Shown in pieces: positions 52,904-61,699 of a DNA stretch of 64,000 bases. This DNA is from JAJXTN01 sp038230895. Lineage in GTDB: Bacteria > Patescibacteriota > Saccharimonadia > Saccharimonadales > UBA4665. The stretch spans positions 62,001-126,000 of the forward strand of contig JBBRMJ010000001.1 in the NCBI GenBank assembly GCA_038230895.1, given 5' to 3'. A program made the position numbers and the translations under genes. The notes under the pieces were generated by a model, which was given only the letters and a program-made list of their open reading frames with translations, was not told the DNA's origin and ran no database searches. Within the stretch, counting starts at the first letter, position 1; the number at the start of each line of letters is the position of its first letter.

Positions 52904-53690
52904 GATGTTCGTCTTGATGCAGTAAACGGTAGGCGCTATCGATAATTCCGCTAAACTGCTCATAGTTCAAGCTGGCGGCACCGACCAATACACCATCACA
53001 ACCATCAAGGCTTAGATAGGCTTTGACATCGTGTTCATCGACGCTGCCACCGTATATCACCCGGATAGATTGCGAGACGGCTTCGCCATACAATTCTTTG
53101 ATTTGCATACGGATGAAATCAATGGCTTTTTGCATATCGTCGGGTTTGGCAATCTCGCCGTCAAAAGTACTAATCGCCCAGACTGGTTCATAAGCCACGA
53201 CTACTTCGTTTACACCTTCAGAGGTCAAGTTGGCCAGTGCGGTTGTCAGTTGATCATGAATCACGCGTTTAGTTTCGCCAGCGGCACGTTCCTGTTTGGT
53301 TTCGCCAACGCAGACAATGGGCACGATGTGATTTCGGACGGCGGCTTGAACTTTATCACGAACGTCTTCAAGTGTTTCATGGAAGTAAATACGGCGGGCC
53401 GAGTGACCGACAATGGCATAGTGCACCAATTCCCGCAGCATAGTAAAGCTAACCTCCCCGGTATACGGGCCTTCATCCTTCGCATAGGCGTCTTGGGCTG
53501 CCAGACGAAACTTGCGCCGGTCAATCTCTAAACTCAAGGGCTGCAAACATAACATCGACGGCGCCAGCACGATCTCGATATCGCGGTGGACTTTAATACG
53601 CTGGTCGAGACGATGCACCAGGAGGCTGGCCTCGTGGGTATTGAGGTGCATTTTCCAGTTACCGACGATAAGTGTTTGCTTGTTGCTCAT
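52896..53690 (-). CDS. tpiA: Triosephosphate isomerase
   Basis: Interconverts dihydroxyacetone phosphate and glyceraldehyde 3-phosphate. 264 residues: NWKMH (Lys), VGHSARRIYF (His), AYEPVWAIS (Glu) and the phosphate loop IRVIYGGSVD. Normal length. Third gene of a pyk-pgk-tpiA block. Confidence 0.96.
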   Translation of the reverse strand: MSNKQTLIVGNWKMHLNTHEASLLVHRLDQRIKVHRDIEIVLAPSMLCLQPLSLEIDRRKFRLAAQDAYAKDEGPYTGEVSFTMLRELVHYAIVGHSARRIYFHETLEDVRDKVQAAVRNHIVPIVCVGETKQERAAGETKRVIHDQLTTALANLTSEGVNEVVVAYEPVWAISTFDGEIAKPDDMQKAIDFIRMQIKELYGEAVSQSIRVIYGGSVDEHDVKAYLSLDGCDGVLVGAASLNYEQFSGIIDSAYRLLHQDEHHD

Positions 53691-53721
53691 AACTTCTTTA
53701 CTTCTTATGGTTGATTATACA

Positions 53722-55008
53722 TTATTGCTGGCGTAACAGGGCTTCGACCCCCGGTAATTTCTGGCCGCCCATCAGCTCGAGACTGGCTCCACCCCCGGTA
53801 GAGACATGGCCAAATGATTTAACCAAATTGCGTGCCTCGACATAGCCAACGGTGTCGCCACCACCGACAACGGTGAACGGCTTGTGGCCAAATTCACCTA
53901 ACAGCGCCTCAATGACCAGCTCAGTGCCATGAGCATAGGGCCCGATTGGCCCCTGTAAACCTTTGGTTTCAGTCACACCCATGGTGCCATTCCAGACCAC
54001 GGTATTGGCCAGCTGGACGCCGCCGGCAATAAACGAGCCGGAGAATGGCCCGATATCGAGGATTTTCTCGTGGGCGTGGACCTGCCCGGCGGCTCGGGGA
54101 GCATGCTTAGGGTAGCTTTCGATATCAGCAATGACGTGAGCACTCCAGTCAACGATACGGGTGGGCAAAGTCGCATCTATTTTATGGGCGACTACTCCAT
54201 CATAGGGGATGGCAAAGATGAAATGGCGTTTGCGAGCTTCAGCACCGGCTTTCCGGATAATTGAACGAGCTACCGGCAGATCACCAGCGTCAAACAGGCT
54301 GTCGGCAATGTCGATACCTTGGGCTGCCAAGAAGGTGTTGGCCATGGCACCACCGACGGCCACAAAATCGGCAATTTCAATGAAACGGTGCAATATATCT
54401 ATCTTGTCAGCGATTTTGGCACCACCGATGATGGCCATCAGTGGCCGTTCGGGATTCAGCATGACATTGGTGATGGTGTCGACCTCTTTCTCAAGCAGTA
54501 AGCCGGCCACGCTGGGCAGATGACGCGTCACTGCTACCGTACTGGCGTGGGCGCGGTGTACGACGCCGAAACCGTCCTGAACGAAGATGTCTGCCAAATT
54601 AGCTAACTCCTTGGCGAACGCTGCGTCATTGGCTTCCTCCTCAGGATGGTAGCGCAAGTTCTCAAGTAATAAGACATGGCCAGGTTGCAGACTCGCGGCG
54701 GCTTTCTGGGCGGCTTGACCGACACAGTCAATGGCGAATTCCACTGGTCGATCAAGCAGCTGCTGTAGACGCTTGGCGACTGGGAATAAGCTGGTGCTGG
54801 CATCGCCTGGGCCTTTGGGACGACCAAGATGTGAACAAATGATCAATTTGACGTTACGCTGCAGGAGATATTGGATAGTTGGCAGCGACTGCTTGATACG
54901 GTAATCATCACTGATGACGCCATCAAGCAGCGGCACATTATAATCGGCCCGTAGCAGCACCGTTTTGCCATGGAGGTCAATATCGCGAATTGTCTGCTTG
55001 GTAAACAT
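53722..55008 (-). CDS. pgk: Phosphoglycerate kinase
   Basis: Makes ATP from 1,3-bisphosphoglycerate. 428 residues: RADYNVPL start, CSHLGRPKG, GGAKIADKIDIL, GPFSGSFIAGG (PGK hinge region) and GGGDTVGYVE near the end. Slightly longer than usual (390-400) by loop insertions. Confidence 0.96.
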   Translation of the reverse strand: MFTKQTIRDIDLHGKTVLLRADYNVPLLDGVISDDYRIKQSLPTIQYLLQRNVKLIICSHLGRPKGPGDASTSLFPVAKRLQQLLDRPVEFAIDCVGQAAQKAAASLQPGHVLLLENLRYHPEEEANDAAFAKELANLADIFVQDGFGVVHRAHASTVAVTRHLPSVAGLLLEKEVDTITNVMLNPERPLMAIIGGAKIADKIDILHRFIEIADFVAVGGAMANTFLAAQGIDIADSLFDAGDLPVARSIIRKAGAEARKRHFIFAIPYDGVVAHKIDATLPTRIVDWSAHVIADIESYPKHAPRAAGQVHAHEKILDIGPFSGSFIAGGVQLANTVVWNGTMGVTETKGLQGPIGPYAHGTELVIEALLGEFGHKPFTVVGGGDTVGYVEARNLVKSFGHVSTGGGASLELMGGQKLPGVEALLRQQ

Positions 55009-55013
55009 CGAGG

Positions 55014-55100
55014 CTTAGCCTATAGATTGTAGTTGATAGTATATAGAGAGTCCCACCGTTGACTGTGTTCACTATAACCTAAAAACCGAAAGCTATAAAC
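55014..55100. repeat. Degenerate heptamer-like repeat in pgk/pyk gap
   Basis: Units of the pattern CTATAGA-TTGTAGT-TGATAGT-ATATAGA at about 55019-55046, then at the other side ACTATAA-CCTAAAA-ACCGAAA-GCTATAA (55073-55100). The 7-nt rhythm resembles the 974-1038 element but with different bases; the arms are only weakly complementary. Confidence 0.4.
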
Positions 55101-55102
55101 TC

Positions 55103-56536
55103 CTATTCAATCACCCGCACTTTGATTGTGTCAGTCGTACCAACAACGCCCGGATACTGGCCAGAGGCAGTCACGACGATGTCACCCTTGTGCAATACCT
55201 TACTCCGCTCCAGCCAATCGGTTAATTTGCTAGCTGCGAGGGCATCAATTGGTCGAATATAACTTTTGACACCGTAGACGATTGATAATTGTTGTGCGGT
55301 CCTCGGATCACTAGTGACGGCAATGACGGGGATGGTCGGACGACGGGCGGCAATCTGCAGAGCTGTATCTCCTGACTTAGTTTCAGCCACCACGGCTTTG
55401 GCACTAATGTTGTCAGCGAGGCTCAGAATAGCAGTACTGATGGCGTGCTGACGACTGGGCTCTTGGCCATCCGGGAATGTGACTTTCAGCGGTGAGTTGC
55501 TCTCAGTGTAACGAATAATGCGTTTCATGGTTTCTACCGACTCAATCGGATAGTTACCACTGGCAGTTTCATCGCTGAGCATAACGCAATCAGCCCCAAT
55601 CATTACCGCCGTGGCCACGTCAGAGACTTCGGCTCGGGTTGGCTCAGGCATGTCGGTCATGCTGGCGAGCATTTGGGTTGCGACAATAGTCGGCTTGGCA
55701 TAGCGCAAACCCAGACCAATGATTTGCCGCTGGACAATAGGCACACTCTCAGCTGGAGTCTCCACCGCCAAATCACCTCTGGCAATCATGACCGCATCAC
55801 TGGCTTTGATAATCGCTTCTAGGTTAGCGACGGCCGCCTTCGTCTCAACCTTAGCGATGATTTTGACTTGGCTATTCATGCGTTTTAGTAGCTGTTGTAA
55901 GGCATAAATATCGGCGGCGGTCTGAACGAAACTGAGAGCCACATAGTCGATATCCTTAGCCGAACCGTAGACGAGGTCAGCTCGATCCTTGGCAGTAATA
56001 ATGTCGCCACCGAAGTCGGTATCTGGCAAATTCAGGCCTTTGCGCTTAATTAAAATGCCGTCATTCTGAGCGGTAACGTACACCACGCCTTCGCGCACTG
56101 TCGTTACCACCGTTTTGACCTTGCCATCGTATAGATAGATCCGTTCGCCACGTTTTACTTTGGCACTCAGATCATATTGGGTCGGAAGATGGCCAGTTTT
56201 CAGGTAATCAGCCTGGTAGAGGAAGCTCAACCCTTGACCTTTAGCCACCGTGACGATACCGTCGAAGTCACCGAGACGAATCTTGGGACCTTGCAGATCC
56301 TGGATGATGGCCACCGGCTTGCCACAGGCAGCCGAGGCTTTACGGATCCAATCAATCTGTTGATCCCGTTCTTCGTGTGTGCCATGACTGAAGTTTAATC
56401 GCAGTCCATTAGCCCCAGCCTGAATCAGCTGCAGAATCGCGGGATAGCTATTCGTGGCTGGCCCCAACGTCGCGATGATTTTGGTACGTTTGAATTTCTT
56501 AAGCGGCACATTTGGTGCCGTATCGGTCGAATGCAT
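55103..56536 (-). CDS. pyk: Pyruvate kinase
   Basis: Final ATP-yielding step of glycolysis. 477 residues: KIIATLGPATNS start, GLRLNFSHGT, VIQDLQGPKIRLG, IIAKVETKAAV with the catalytic Lys, VMIARGDLAVETP, DETASGNYP, and a C-terminal allosteric domain. First gene of the glycolytic block (pyk, pgk, tpiA); no gapA is nearby. Confidence 0.96.
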   Translation of the reverse strand: MHSTDTAPNVPLKKFKRTKIIATLGPATNSYPAILQLIQAGANGLRLNFSHGTHEERDQQIDWIRKASAACGKPVAIIQDLQGPKIRLGDFDGIVTVAKGQGLSFLYQADYLKTGHLPTQYDLSAKVKRGERIYLYDGKVKTVVTTVREGVVYVTAQNDGILIKRKGLNLPDTDFGGDIITAKDRADLVYGSAKDIDYVALSFVQTAADIYALQQLLKRMNSQVKIIAKVETKAAVANLEAIIKASDAVMIARGDLAVETPAESVPIVQRQIIGLGLRYAKPTIVATQMLASMTDMPEPTRAEVSDVATAVMIGADCVMLSDETASGNYPIESVETMKRIIRYTESNSPLKVTFPDGQEPSRQHAISTAILSLADNISAKAVVAETKSGDTALQIAARRPTIPVIAVTSDPRTAQQLSIVYGVKSYIRPIDALAASKLTDWLERSKVLHKGDIVVTASGQYPGVVGTTDTIKVRVIE

Positions 56537-56615
56537 ACTGTCTAGCCCACCAACTCAGTTTTAATAATACTTACGCTTCAGTATATAACGAAACGGGGGG
56601 ATTCACACGGGGCCC

Positions 56616-56837
56616 TTAGCCGATGCGCGGGTTGCGCTTGATGCGCAGGCGAAGGTTGGCGAGATACTGCTTGGGATTAACGGCGTTATGCGCTTTCAAA
56701 TAGGCCAAGTGGGCATCAGTAAAGGGCATCTTGTTATCCAGCCACATTTCCGAATCGGCTCGGTAAACTGATTTAGTTATAAATGTTGGGTCTGTCTCCA
56801 TGACATGCAGCGCGTCCCGGATTTCAATTTCGTCCAT
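56616..56837 (-). CDS. Hypothetical small protein, 73 aa
   Basis: Begins MDEIEIRDALHVMETDPTFI and contains DAHLAYLKAHNAVNPKQYLA, ending RLRIKRNPRIG; basic, helical and globular-looking, with no membrane helix. It follows the 18-residue Lys-rich ORF by nine bases, suggesting co-translation. Family unknown. Confidence 0.65.
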   Translation of the reverse strand: MDEIEIRDALHVMETDPTFITKSVYRADSEMWLDNKMPFTDAHLAYLKAHNAVNPKQYLANLRLRIKRNPRIG

Positions 56838-56846
56838 GATTACGTC

Positions 56847-56903
56847 CTAAGGCTTAACAAGCTTTGGCTTCTTTTTCTCTTTTTTGCCCTTGTCTTTCGA
56901 CAT
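56847..56903 (-). CDS. Lys-rich 18-residue microprotein
   Basis: ATG at 56903 with AAGGAG seven bases upstream, reading MSKDKGKKEKKKPKLVKP then TAG. The sequence is almost all Lys, Pro, Glu and Gly, so it should be disordered and would bind nucleic acid or an acidic surface if made. It precedes the 73-residue gene. A clear SD and a tiny reading frame favour real translation, but only the sequence supports this. Confidence 0.5.
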   Translation of the reverse strand: MSKDKGKKEKKKPKLVKP

Positions 56904-56990
56904 CCCACGCTCCTTAATTGCTCACCACTTAGTTACTAGTATGAGCTTATATGGGGTAATTTGCTAATTAATTTAACGACTGATTGCCAA

Positions 56991-57521
56991 TCACAGGCGT
57001 TTGGCTATTCGAAATGCCGACAGATAAACGCCTGCAAGGAGGATCAAGCTTGCGACACCGCCAAGAAAAGCAAACCAAAACGATGCCTGTTCGTTGGCTT
57101 CAACCTCTTTCAGTGACCGACCACTGAGTACATAGTAATCCTTCGCTGCAACGGTAATCGCAGCGATACGAACCCCGGCACTCGGTTGCCATGAAATACT
57201 GTGATAGTCGTGACCATTTGCAGCAGTCAGAATACCTAGAGGTGCCTGAGGAAGTCGACCATTCAAAAAGCCTGAGCCACTCACCACATTTCCATGCTTG
57301 TCGAAGATAATAATGAAGGGTGCCAGGCTGTGTGCCATGTCCACTTTGCCCATCACCTGGGCTTTGGCACCATTATTCAGTTGCATGGCAGCATCTTCTG
57401 CCAACTGAATCTGCGGAGAGTTTGCCGCGCTACGCTGCGCCTGCTGCGTAACGCCGTACATTGTTCCAAATATTAGAACCAGGATGGCAATAATGCCGAA
57501 CCAAGGAATATATTTTCTCAT
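56991..57521 (-). CDS. Two-helix membrane protein with exported sensor-like domain
   Basis: 176 residues: an N-terminal helix (about 5-24), an extracytoplasmic domain with QVMGKVDMAHSLAPFIIIFD and VAAKDYYVLSGRSLKEVEAN resembling a Cache/PAS-like sensor fold, a second helix (about 150-170) and a short basic end. No signalling domain is attached, so it may be an orphan sensor or an inhibitor-type protein. Divergent from the APH-like gene. Confidence 0.65.
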   Translation of the reverse strand: MRKYIPWFGIIAILVLIFGTMYGVTQQAQRSAANSPQIQLAEDAAMQLNNGAKAQVMGKVDMAHSLAPFIIIFDKHGNVVSGSGFLNGRLPQAPLGILTAANGHDYHSISWQPSAGVRIAAITVAAKDYYVLSGRSLKEVEANEQASFWFAFLGGVASLILLAGVYLSAFRIAKRL

Positions 57522-57594
57522 GCTGCCATTATACGCCGTGGGATTTGCGCGTTAGCTTACAACAAACATCTAAGTGAGATGATAGTATTACGAT

Positions 57595-58506
57595 ATGAAA
57601 ACTTCGTATACCCAAGAGAGTGTCAGTGCGTTTTTGGAGAAACTAGAGCACGCAAATCCTGTATCGATAACCAAGTTGGCAGAAGGCCACATTTCTCAGG
57701 CATTTGGCTTCGAAACTGAATCAGGCGATAGTTTAGTGCTCCGCATATCTAACGATGAATCAGGATTTGCAGCAGATCAACATGCGGCAAACGTATTAGG
57801 TTCGAGTATGCCGGTACCTCGTGTTTTTGATATAAATTCATACGATACTGAGTCGTTTTACTGTATTTCGGCTCGTGCGATGGGCAAAACCACTAACCTG
57901 CTCGACGAACATGAGCTTGCATTAGCCCTGCCTGACATCAGACAAACACTAGCAAATATTTATCTTTACGATGTCTCTGGAACGAATGGCTATGGTCATA
58001 TCGATATCAAATCTGGTAATGCGAGTCATGACTCGTGGAAGTCAGCAGTAAGTGACAAAATCGAAATGGCTGGCGTAGAGGTATATAAACAAAACGCTGC
58101 AAATTTAGGCATTGCACCCGGATTAATCGATAAATTCTTCGCACAGTATCGTGACAACTTAGCTTTCGCCTCTGAGACGAGGCGGCTCCTTCATGGTGAC
58201 CCGGCCTTCGATAACATGCTGGTCGAGGGCGATAAGGTTACCGCTGTTATCGATTGGGCACAGATGGGTTATGGCGACTGGGTGAGCGACTTTGCACACT
58301 TGGACTTCTGGTGGCCTGGACGATATGGAGACATCAAAACTTTTGCTACGCAGTACAACTTGGATAATGACAATCTAGATGAGCGTATAGCCTTGTATTG
58401 GGCTGCGAATGCCCTGTGGACCATCGAATTTGCCGACACCACCAAAAGTAAAAGTGTCAGCGCTTGGTTAAAAGAGCACCTAAAAGAGAAGCTGATCCAA
58501 ACCTAG
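57595..58506 (+). CDS. Aminoglycoside phosphotransferase-family kinase
   Basis: 303 residues. Kinase-like fold: ITKLAEGHISQAFGFETESG, LVLRISN (lysine replaced in part by Arg), the catalytic HGDPAFDNMLVEGD (H-G-D-x-x-x-x-N), and IDWAQMGYGDWVSDFAHLD. This is the APH/choline kinase family; substrates range from antibiotics to small alcohols. No evidence that it gives resistance. It begins the accessory segment. Confidence 0.9.
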   Translation: MKTSYTQESVSAFLEKLEHANPVSITKLAEGHISQAFGFETESGDSLVLRISNDESGFAADQHAANVLGSSMPVPRVFDINSYDTESFYCISARAMGKTTNLLDEHELALALPDIRQTLANIYLYDVSGTNGYGHIDIKSGNASHDSWKSAVSDKIEMAGVEVYKQNAANLGIAPGLIDKFFAQYRDNLAFASETRRLLHGDPAFDNMLVEGDKVTAVIDWAQMGYGDWVSDFAHLDFWWPGRYGDIKTFATQYNLDNDNLDERIALYWAANALWTIEFADTTKSKSVSAWLKEHLKEKLIQT

Positions 58507-58549
58507 TATAGAATAGCCCATGATGAGAGGGCTAATGTGAGGCTTATAC

Positions 58550-58618
58550 TTGGTGACCCTGCCCTACTCGATTTATAAGCAAACTGTGCGAGAAATTATT
58601 AGATGGAATCAACTCTTG
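58550..58618 (+). repeat. Recurring fragment, copy 1
   Basis: About two-thirds identical to the segment at 61613-61681 by hand alignment; both read VTL...IY...V..IIRW(N/D)..L on the plus strand with mostly synonymous or conservative differences. Overlaps the end of the NUDIX gene on the opposite strand. Confidence 0.45.
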
Positions 58619-59043
58619 TCTTCAACTTTTGTGATTGCGTCGTAAATCCATTCAACTCGCAATTTCCCGTCACGCCTCATAATCGTAATCTCTTCATAGC
58701 TAAACCACCCAGCGTCAAGTATCTCATCTTCTTGAATATTCAACTCCCCACCGACTATATAAGCACTAAATGCATGCCTCACAGGCGACTCAATTGTTTC
58801 GTGGTATATGCCAATCTTATTATCAAGTTCAACATCGTAGCCCGTCTCTTCTTTCGCTTCACGGATGGCGGCATTTTCAATGGTCTCACCCTTATCCAAG
58901 TAACCTGCGGGGAGGTTCCACAGACCATAAACTTTAGGTTGCTTTTCTTGCACCAAAAGATACTTTCCATCACCTTGCCGTATTACACAGCCAGCGACTA
59001 CTTTTGACCAAGCAATACTAGCTTCCCATTCTTTTTGGTTCAT
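58609..59043 (-). CDS. NUDIX hydrolase
   Basis: 144 residues; Nudix box GYLDKGETIENAAIREAKEE then TGY, with LWNLPAGYLDKGE before it. The N-terminal part (VIRQGDGKYLLVQEKQPKVY) is usual for ADP-ribose or dinucleotide hydrolases of this group. It has its own strand and unit between APH- and NYN-family genes. Confidence 0.92.
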   Translation of the reverse strand: MNQKEWEASIAWSKVVAGCVIRQGDGKYLLVQEKQPKVYGLWNLPAGYLDKGETIENAAIREAKEETGYDVELDNKIGIYHETIESPVRHAFSAYIVGGELNIQEDEILDAGWFSYEEITIMRRDGKLRVEWIYDAITKVEDKS

Positions 59044-59154
59044 ATTCTATATCTTAACAAATTGAATCGGTGAATTGAACTATTTAACAGATAGGAGTGG
59101 GCAGTAAATTCCAATGCGCGCAATTTATAACAAAATCTCATCTGGAATTATCTT

Positions 59155-59220
59155 ATAGTGACCCCTACCCCTATCGATTTGTACGGCTGGAGTATTCAAA
59201 TCGTCCTATGGAACGATGCA
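59155..59220 (+). repeat. Recurring fragment, weaker copy
   Basis: Starts GTGACCCCTACCCC and has CGATTTGTA and TATGGAA at the same spacing as the other copies; the plus-strand reading is VTPTPIDLYGWSIQIVLWND. Two compensating single-base shifts relative to the first copy. Confidence 0.35.
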
Positions 59221-59224
59221 CTAA

Positions 59225-59818
59225 CTAAGCTTTGTACTTCTGAACGAGTGGCAGCGTAATCGTTCTCGTAATATCCGACGCCTTAGTAAGTGCATAGATT
59301 GGACGAGTTTCGTAACCAATGTGCATTAGCTTTGCACCGAGTTTATTAGCGGCGATAAAAGCGGGCAGTAAATCAGTATCTGCACTAATGATGACAACTT
59401 CTGTCTCGCTGTTAGCTTCTAATACCATTCTTACAGCAAGCCCAACATCCACACCCTTTTCCGCTAACTTCCATGTTTGATGCGAACAATTTTCGCATGG
59501 GTCAGATTCTCTGGCTCGCAAATAGCCAACTTTGATAAAACTTATCTTTTGCTGTTGTATCTGATTCACGAAACGTGACTGAGCTTTAATGGCATTTTCT
59601 GACTTACGCTTCAAATCTTCAGATTGTTCATAAAGCCGTAGTCTCGCGCCAAACCATAGAATTTCCGACGGCAAGTTGTCTGCCAATAGTTCCTCTAAGA
59701 GGCCTCGAAAATTAAAGCCCTCAACCGTTGAGCGCGATGCTTTATTATCATTGTTGCCAAGCATCTGACGAATGCCGTATACAAGATTCTCCCCATCAAT
59801 AAGTACTATTCGCCTCAT
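59225..59818 (-). CDS. NYN-domain (PIN-like) protein
   Basis: 197 residues from the ATG at 59818; the frame is open to 59866, but the terminator-like hairpin at 59834-59873 lies in that extension. RIVLIDGENLVYG provides an acidic residue and a conserved Asn, GVDVGLAVRMVLEAN a second set, VVIISADTDLLPAFIAANKL a third; this is the LabA/NYN pattern of a PIN-like RNase. A Cys pair (CENCSHQTW) is inserted in the middle. Function probably RNA cleavage; partners unknown. Confidence 0.88.
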   Translation of the reverse strand: MRRIVLIDGENLVYGIRQMLGNNDNKASRSTVEGFNFRGLLEELLADNLPSEILWFGARLRLYEQSEDLKRKSENAIKAQSRFVNQIQQQKISFIKVGYLRARESDPCENCSHQTWKLAEKGVDVGLAVRMVLEANSETEVVIISADTDLLPAFIAANKLGAKLMHIGYETRPIYALTKASDITRTITLPLVQKYKA

Positions 59819-59833
59819 GCTCTTAATTCTAAC

Positions 59834-59873
59834 AAAATAAAAGACCTCACGAGAACTTTCGTCCAAATGAGGT
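59834..59873 (-). terminator. Terminator-like hairpin before the NYN gene
   Basis: ACCTCA/TGAGGT arms (59844-59849 and 59868-59873) enclose a small CGA/TCG hairpin, with CTTTTATTTT following on the minus strand. It may stop transcription from the SDR gene. Confidence 0.5.
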
Positions 59874-60103
59874 GCAGTAATTAAAGTATAGCATTCTTGA
59901 CTAACTAGTCAATAGGTTACATTAAATTAAGTCGAGATACAGGGTGCGAATCGAGCTAATTAACAAATACGAAAAACACCCTGGCTCCTATATTGTACTT
60001 TGGGTGCCAATTCTAATTTGTAGTCCTCCCCGTTACAGGCAAACTAGCCTGCGTAATCTGCTCCGCCTTGTAGAGTAGAACCTACAGCAGAGGCTAAGCA
60101 TGC

Positions 60104-60763
60104 TTAGAGAGAACCACGCTCCATAACTTCTTCATAAAATGGTTCGGCTTGTTTTAGAACTCGACTGACGAGATGCTCAGCAACCTTGGCGGGTTCCAGA
60201 AACTCATCATATACTGCTGGTTGATTGCCATCCCAGAATGGGGTCTTCATTCCACCAGGCATAAATAAGGCGACTCTTGCCCCAGAACCTAATCTTTCAC
60301 TTTCCAGACCGAGGCTACGCGTAAAGCCCACCTGTGCATGTTTAGTTCCAGCATAAACCGCTTCATCTTTACGAGCCTTAAAGCCAGTAGTTGAACTTAC
60401 GACAACAAAATAACTCGTTTCTGTACGCTCAACCATGACACTAAAGGCTGCCTGAGCTGCTGGCAACACATTGCCGAAGTTAACGGCTGCCATCACTGCT
60501 GGCTCAGGTTGTTCTGTAAAGTCACCGTTGTAGCCGTAGCCAGACACCCACCAGAAGTTTAGTGCCGTCTTGCTAAGCTCCTTGACCTTCTCAGCGAGTT
60601 GCAACGACTCTTCCGCAGAAGATAGGTCAACGCGCATACCATTACCGTGTTCAGCTTCGTCATAGCTGCGACCGACCACAAATGTGTCATGCCCTGCTTC
60701 TTGGAGGGCCAGCGCAATTTCTCTACCAAGCCCATGGGTTCCACCCACGATAATATTCATCAT
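60104..60763 (-). CDS. Short-chain dehydrogenase/reductase
   Basis: About 219 residues from 60763; the frame is open to 60844, but the extra 27 residues precede the Rossmann start and overlap a terminator. The dinucleotide motif GGTHGLGREIALALQEAG is present and the YxxxK pair is in AVYAGTKHAQVGFTRSLGLE. SDR reductase with unknown substrate. Not clustered with a pathway. Confidence 0.88.
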   Translation of the reverse strand: MMNIIVGGTHGLGREIALALQEAGHDTFVVGRSYDEAEHGNGMRVDLSSAEESLQLAEKVKELSKTALNFWWVSGYGYNGDFTEQPEPAVMAAVNFGNVLPAAQAAFSVMVERTETSYFVVVSSTTGFKARKDEAVYAGTKHAQVGFTRSLGLESERLGSGARVALFMPGGMKTPFWDGNQPAVYDEFLEPAKVAEHLVSRVLKQAEPFYEEVMERGSL

Positions 60764-60830
60764 GCGCCTGATTATAGCAGCTAGTCTAAGAGAATCGAAC
60801 TCGCTTAACAGATGAGGAATCGGAGCAAAA

Positions 60831-60855
60831 TAAAAAGACGCCAATACTTAGCGTC
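60831..60855 (-). terminator. Weak terminator-like hairpin before the SDR gene
   Basis: GACGC/GCGTC stem (60837-60841 and 60851-60855) with TTTTTATTTT following on the minus strand. A likely end for the toxin-antitoxin transcript. Confidence 0.45.
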
Positions 60856-60988
60856 CTTAACAATCTGTGATCTCCTTTGGTGACCCCTACGGGACTTACC
60901 TGGAACACCCATGCCTAGGCTTGACTGAACTGGTTGCCGAGCTTAAGGAGTTCGATGATGTTTAGGAGTGAACTAACATGACAACTCA

Positions 60989-61273
60989 CTAACTTCTGAG
61001 CTGGAGTCGTTTGGGCGCGGATACGTACACAGTTGAGCGGTGCTGTATGACAAAAACATAAATCACATTTTCATCGATTCTAAAGATAACACGGTATCCC
61101 CCGACACGGAGCTTGCGGTAGCCTCTTAATGATCGGCGCAGTGGCCTGCTATATAATTCTGGGCGAGACATGAGTTTAGCTTCGATTGCATGCTTAATCT
61201 CAGTCTTCCAAGGCTCCAAAATAGCAGGTAGATCCGTTTTAACGACCTCGTCAGCGTATAAAACTTCGTACAT
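60989..61273 (-). CDS. RelE/ParE-family toxin
   Basis: 94 residues: MYEVLYADEVVKTDLPAILE start, SRPELYSRPLRRSLRGYRKL and RVGGYRVIFRIDENVIYVFV, then IQHRSTVYVSA; this is the RelE-fold ribonuclease/translation inhibitor layout with an Arg-rich active surface. It directly follows the antitoxin gene (adjacent stop and start). Confidence 0.9.
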   Translation of the reverse strand: MYEVLYADEVVKTDLPAILEPWKTEIKHAIEAKLMSRPELYSRPLRRSLRGYRKLRVGGYRVIFRIDENVIYVFVIQHRSTVYVSAPKRLQLRS

Positions 61274-61498
61274 CTAATTCTTGAAGACATCGGTGTGGGC
61301 GTGGAATGTGGTGCCTTTGCGGTCTCGGGTGGTAGTGATTTCATCCCAAATATCATCTTCTTCAACTTCCATTCCGATTTCCATTAAGCGAACCGCTTTA
61401 GTTGCGGCTGGCATTTGATCTCGCTTCGCAACGGTCTGCAGGGCTATCTTCATATCGTCTGAAAGACTTATATTGAGACGTGTTTTGTCTGTACTCAT
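61274..61498 (-). CDS. RHH/RelB-type antitoxin
   Basis: 74 residues. N-terminal ribbon-helix-helix: TRLNISLSDDMKIALQTVAK; C-terminus EVEEDDIWDEITTTRDRKGT should wrap the toxin. Antitoxin-toxin order with adjacent reading frames gives a type II system; the antitoxin probably represses the promoter. Confidence 0.85.
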   Translation of the reverse strand: MSTDKTRLNISLSDDMKIALQTVAKRDQMPAATKAVRLMEIGMEVEEDDIWDEITTTRDRKGTTFHAHTDVFKN

Positions 61499-61612
61499 GT
61501 ATCAAGTGTACCAAAAGTGTATCACTTGTCAATTGCCTCAACTAGCCTGGTGGAGTGGGAGTATATCTGGAATGATCACAAAAGACTGACACCGCCCCTT
61601 AAACGTAAGAAA

Positions 61613-61681
61613 ATGGTGACCCTAGACCACCCGATTTATAGGTCAATCGTAGCGAAAATCATAAGGTGGGATGAGATATTG
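61613..61681 (+). repeat. Recurring fragment, copy 2
   Basis: Plus-strand reading MVTLDHPIYRSIVAKIIRWD; just beyond the end of the permease gene on the other strand. The frame runs on to a stop at 61708 and could be a small real gene or a remnant. Confidence 0.45.
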
Positions 61682-61699
61682 AAGGGTTTTGAATGGAAT

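Noticed and set aside
57595..58506. Antibiotic resistance gene
   Set aside because: Only the general APH-family kinase motifs are seen; substrate specificity cannot be inferred.
60867..60965. 32-codon plus-strand frame starting at a GTG
   Set aside because: No ribosome site; it overlaps the tRNA-like remnant and has no family.
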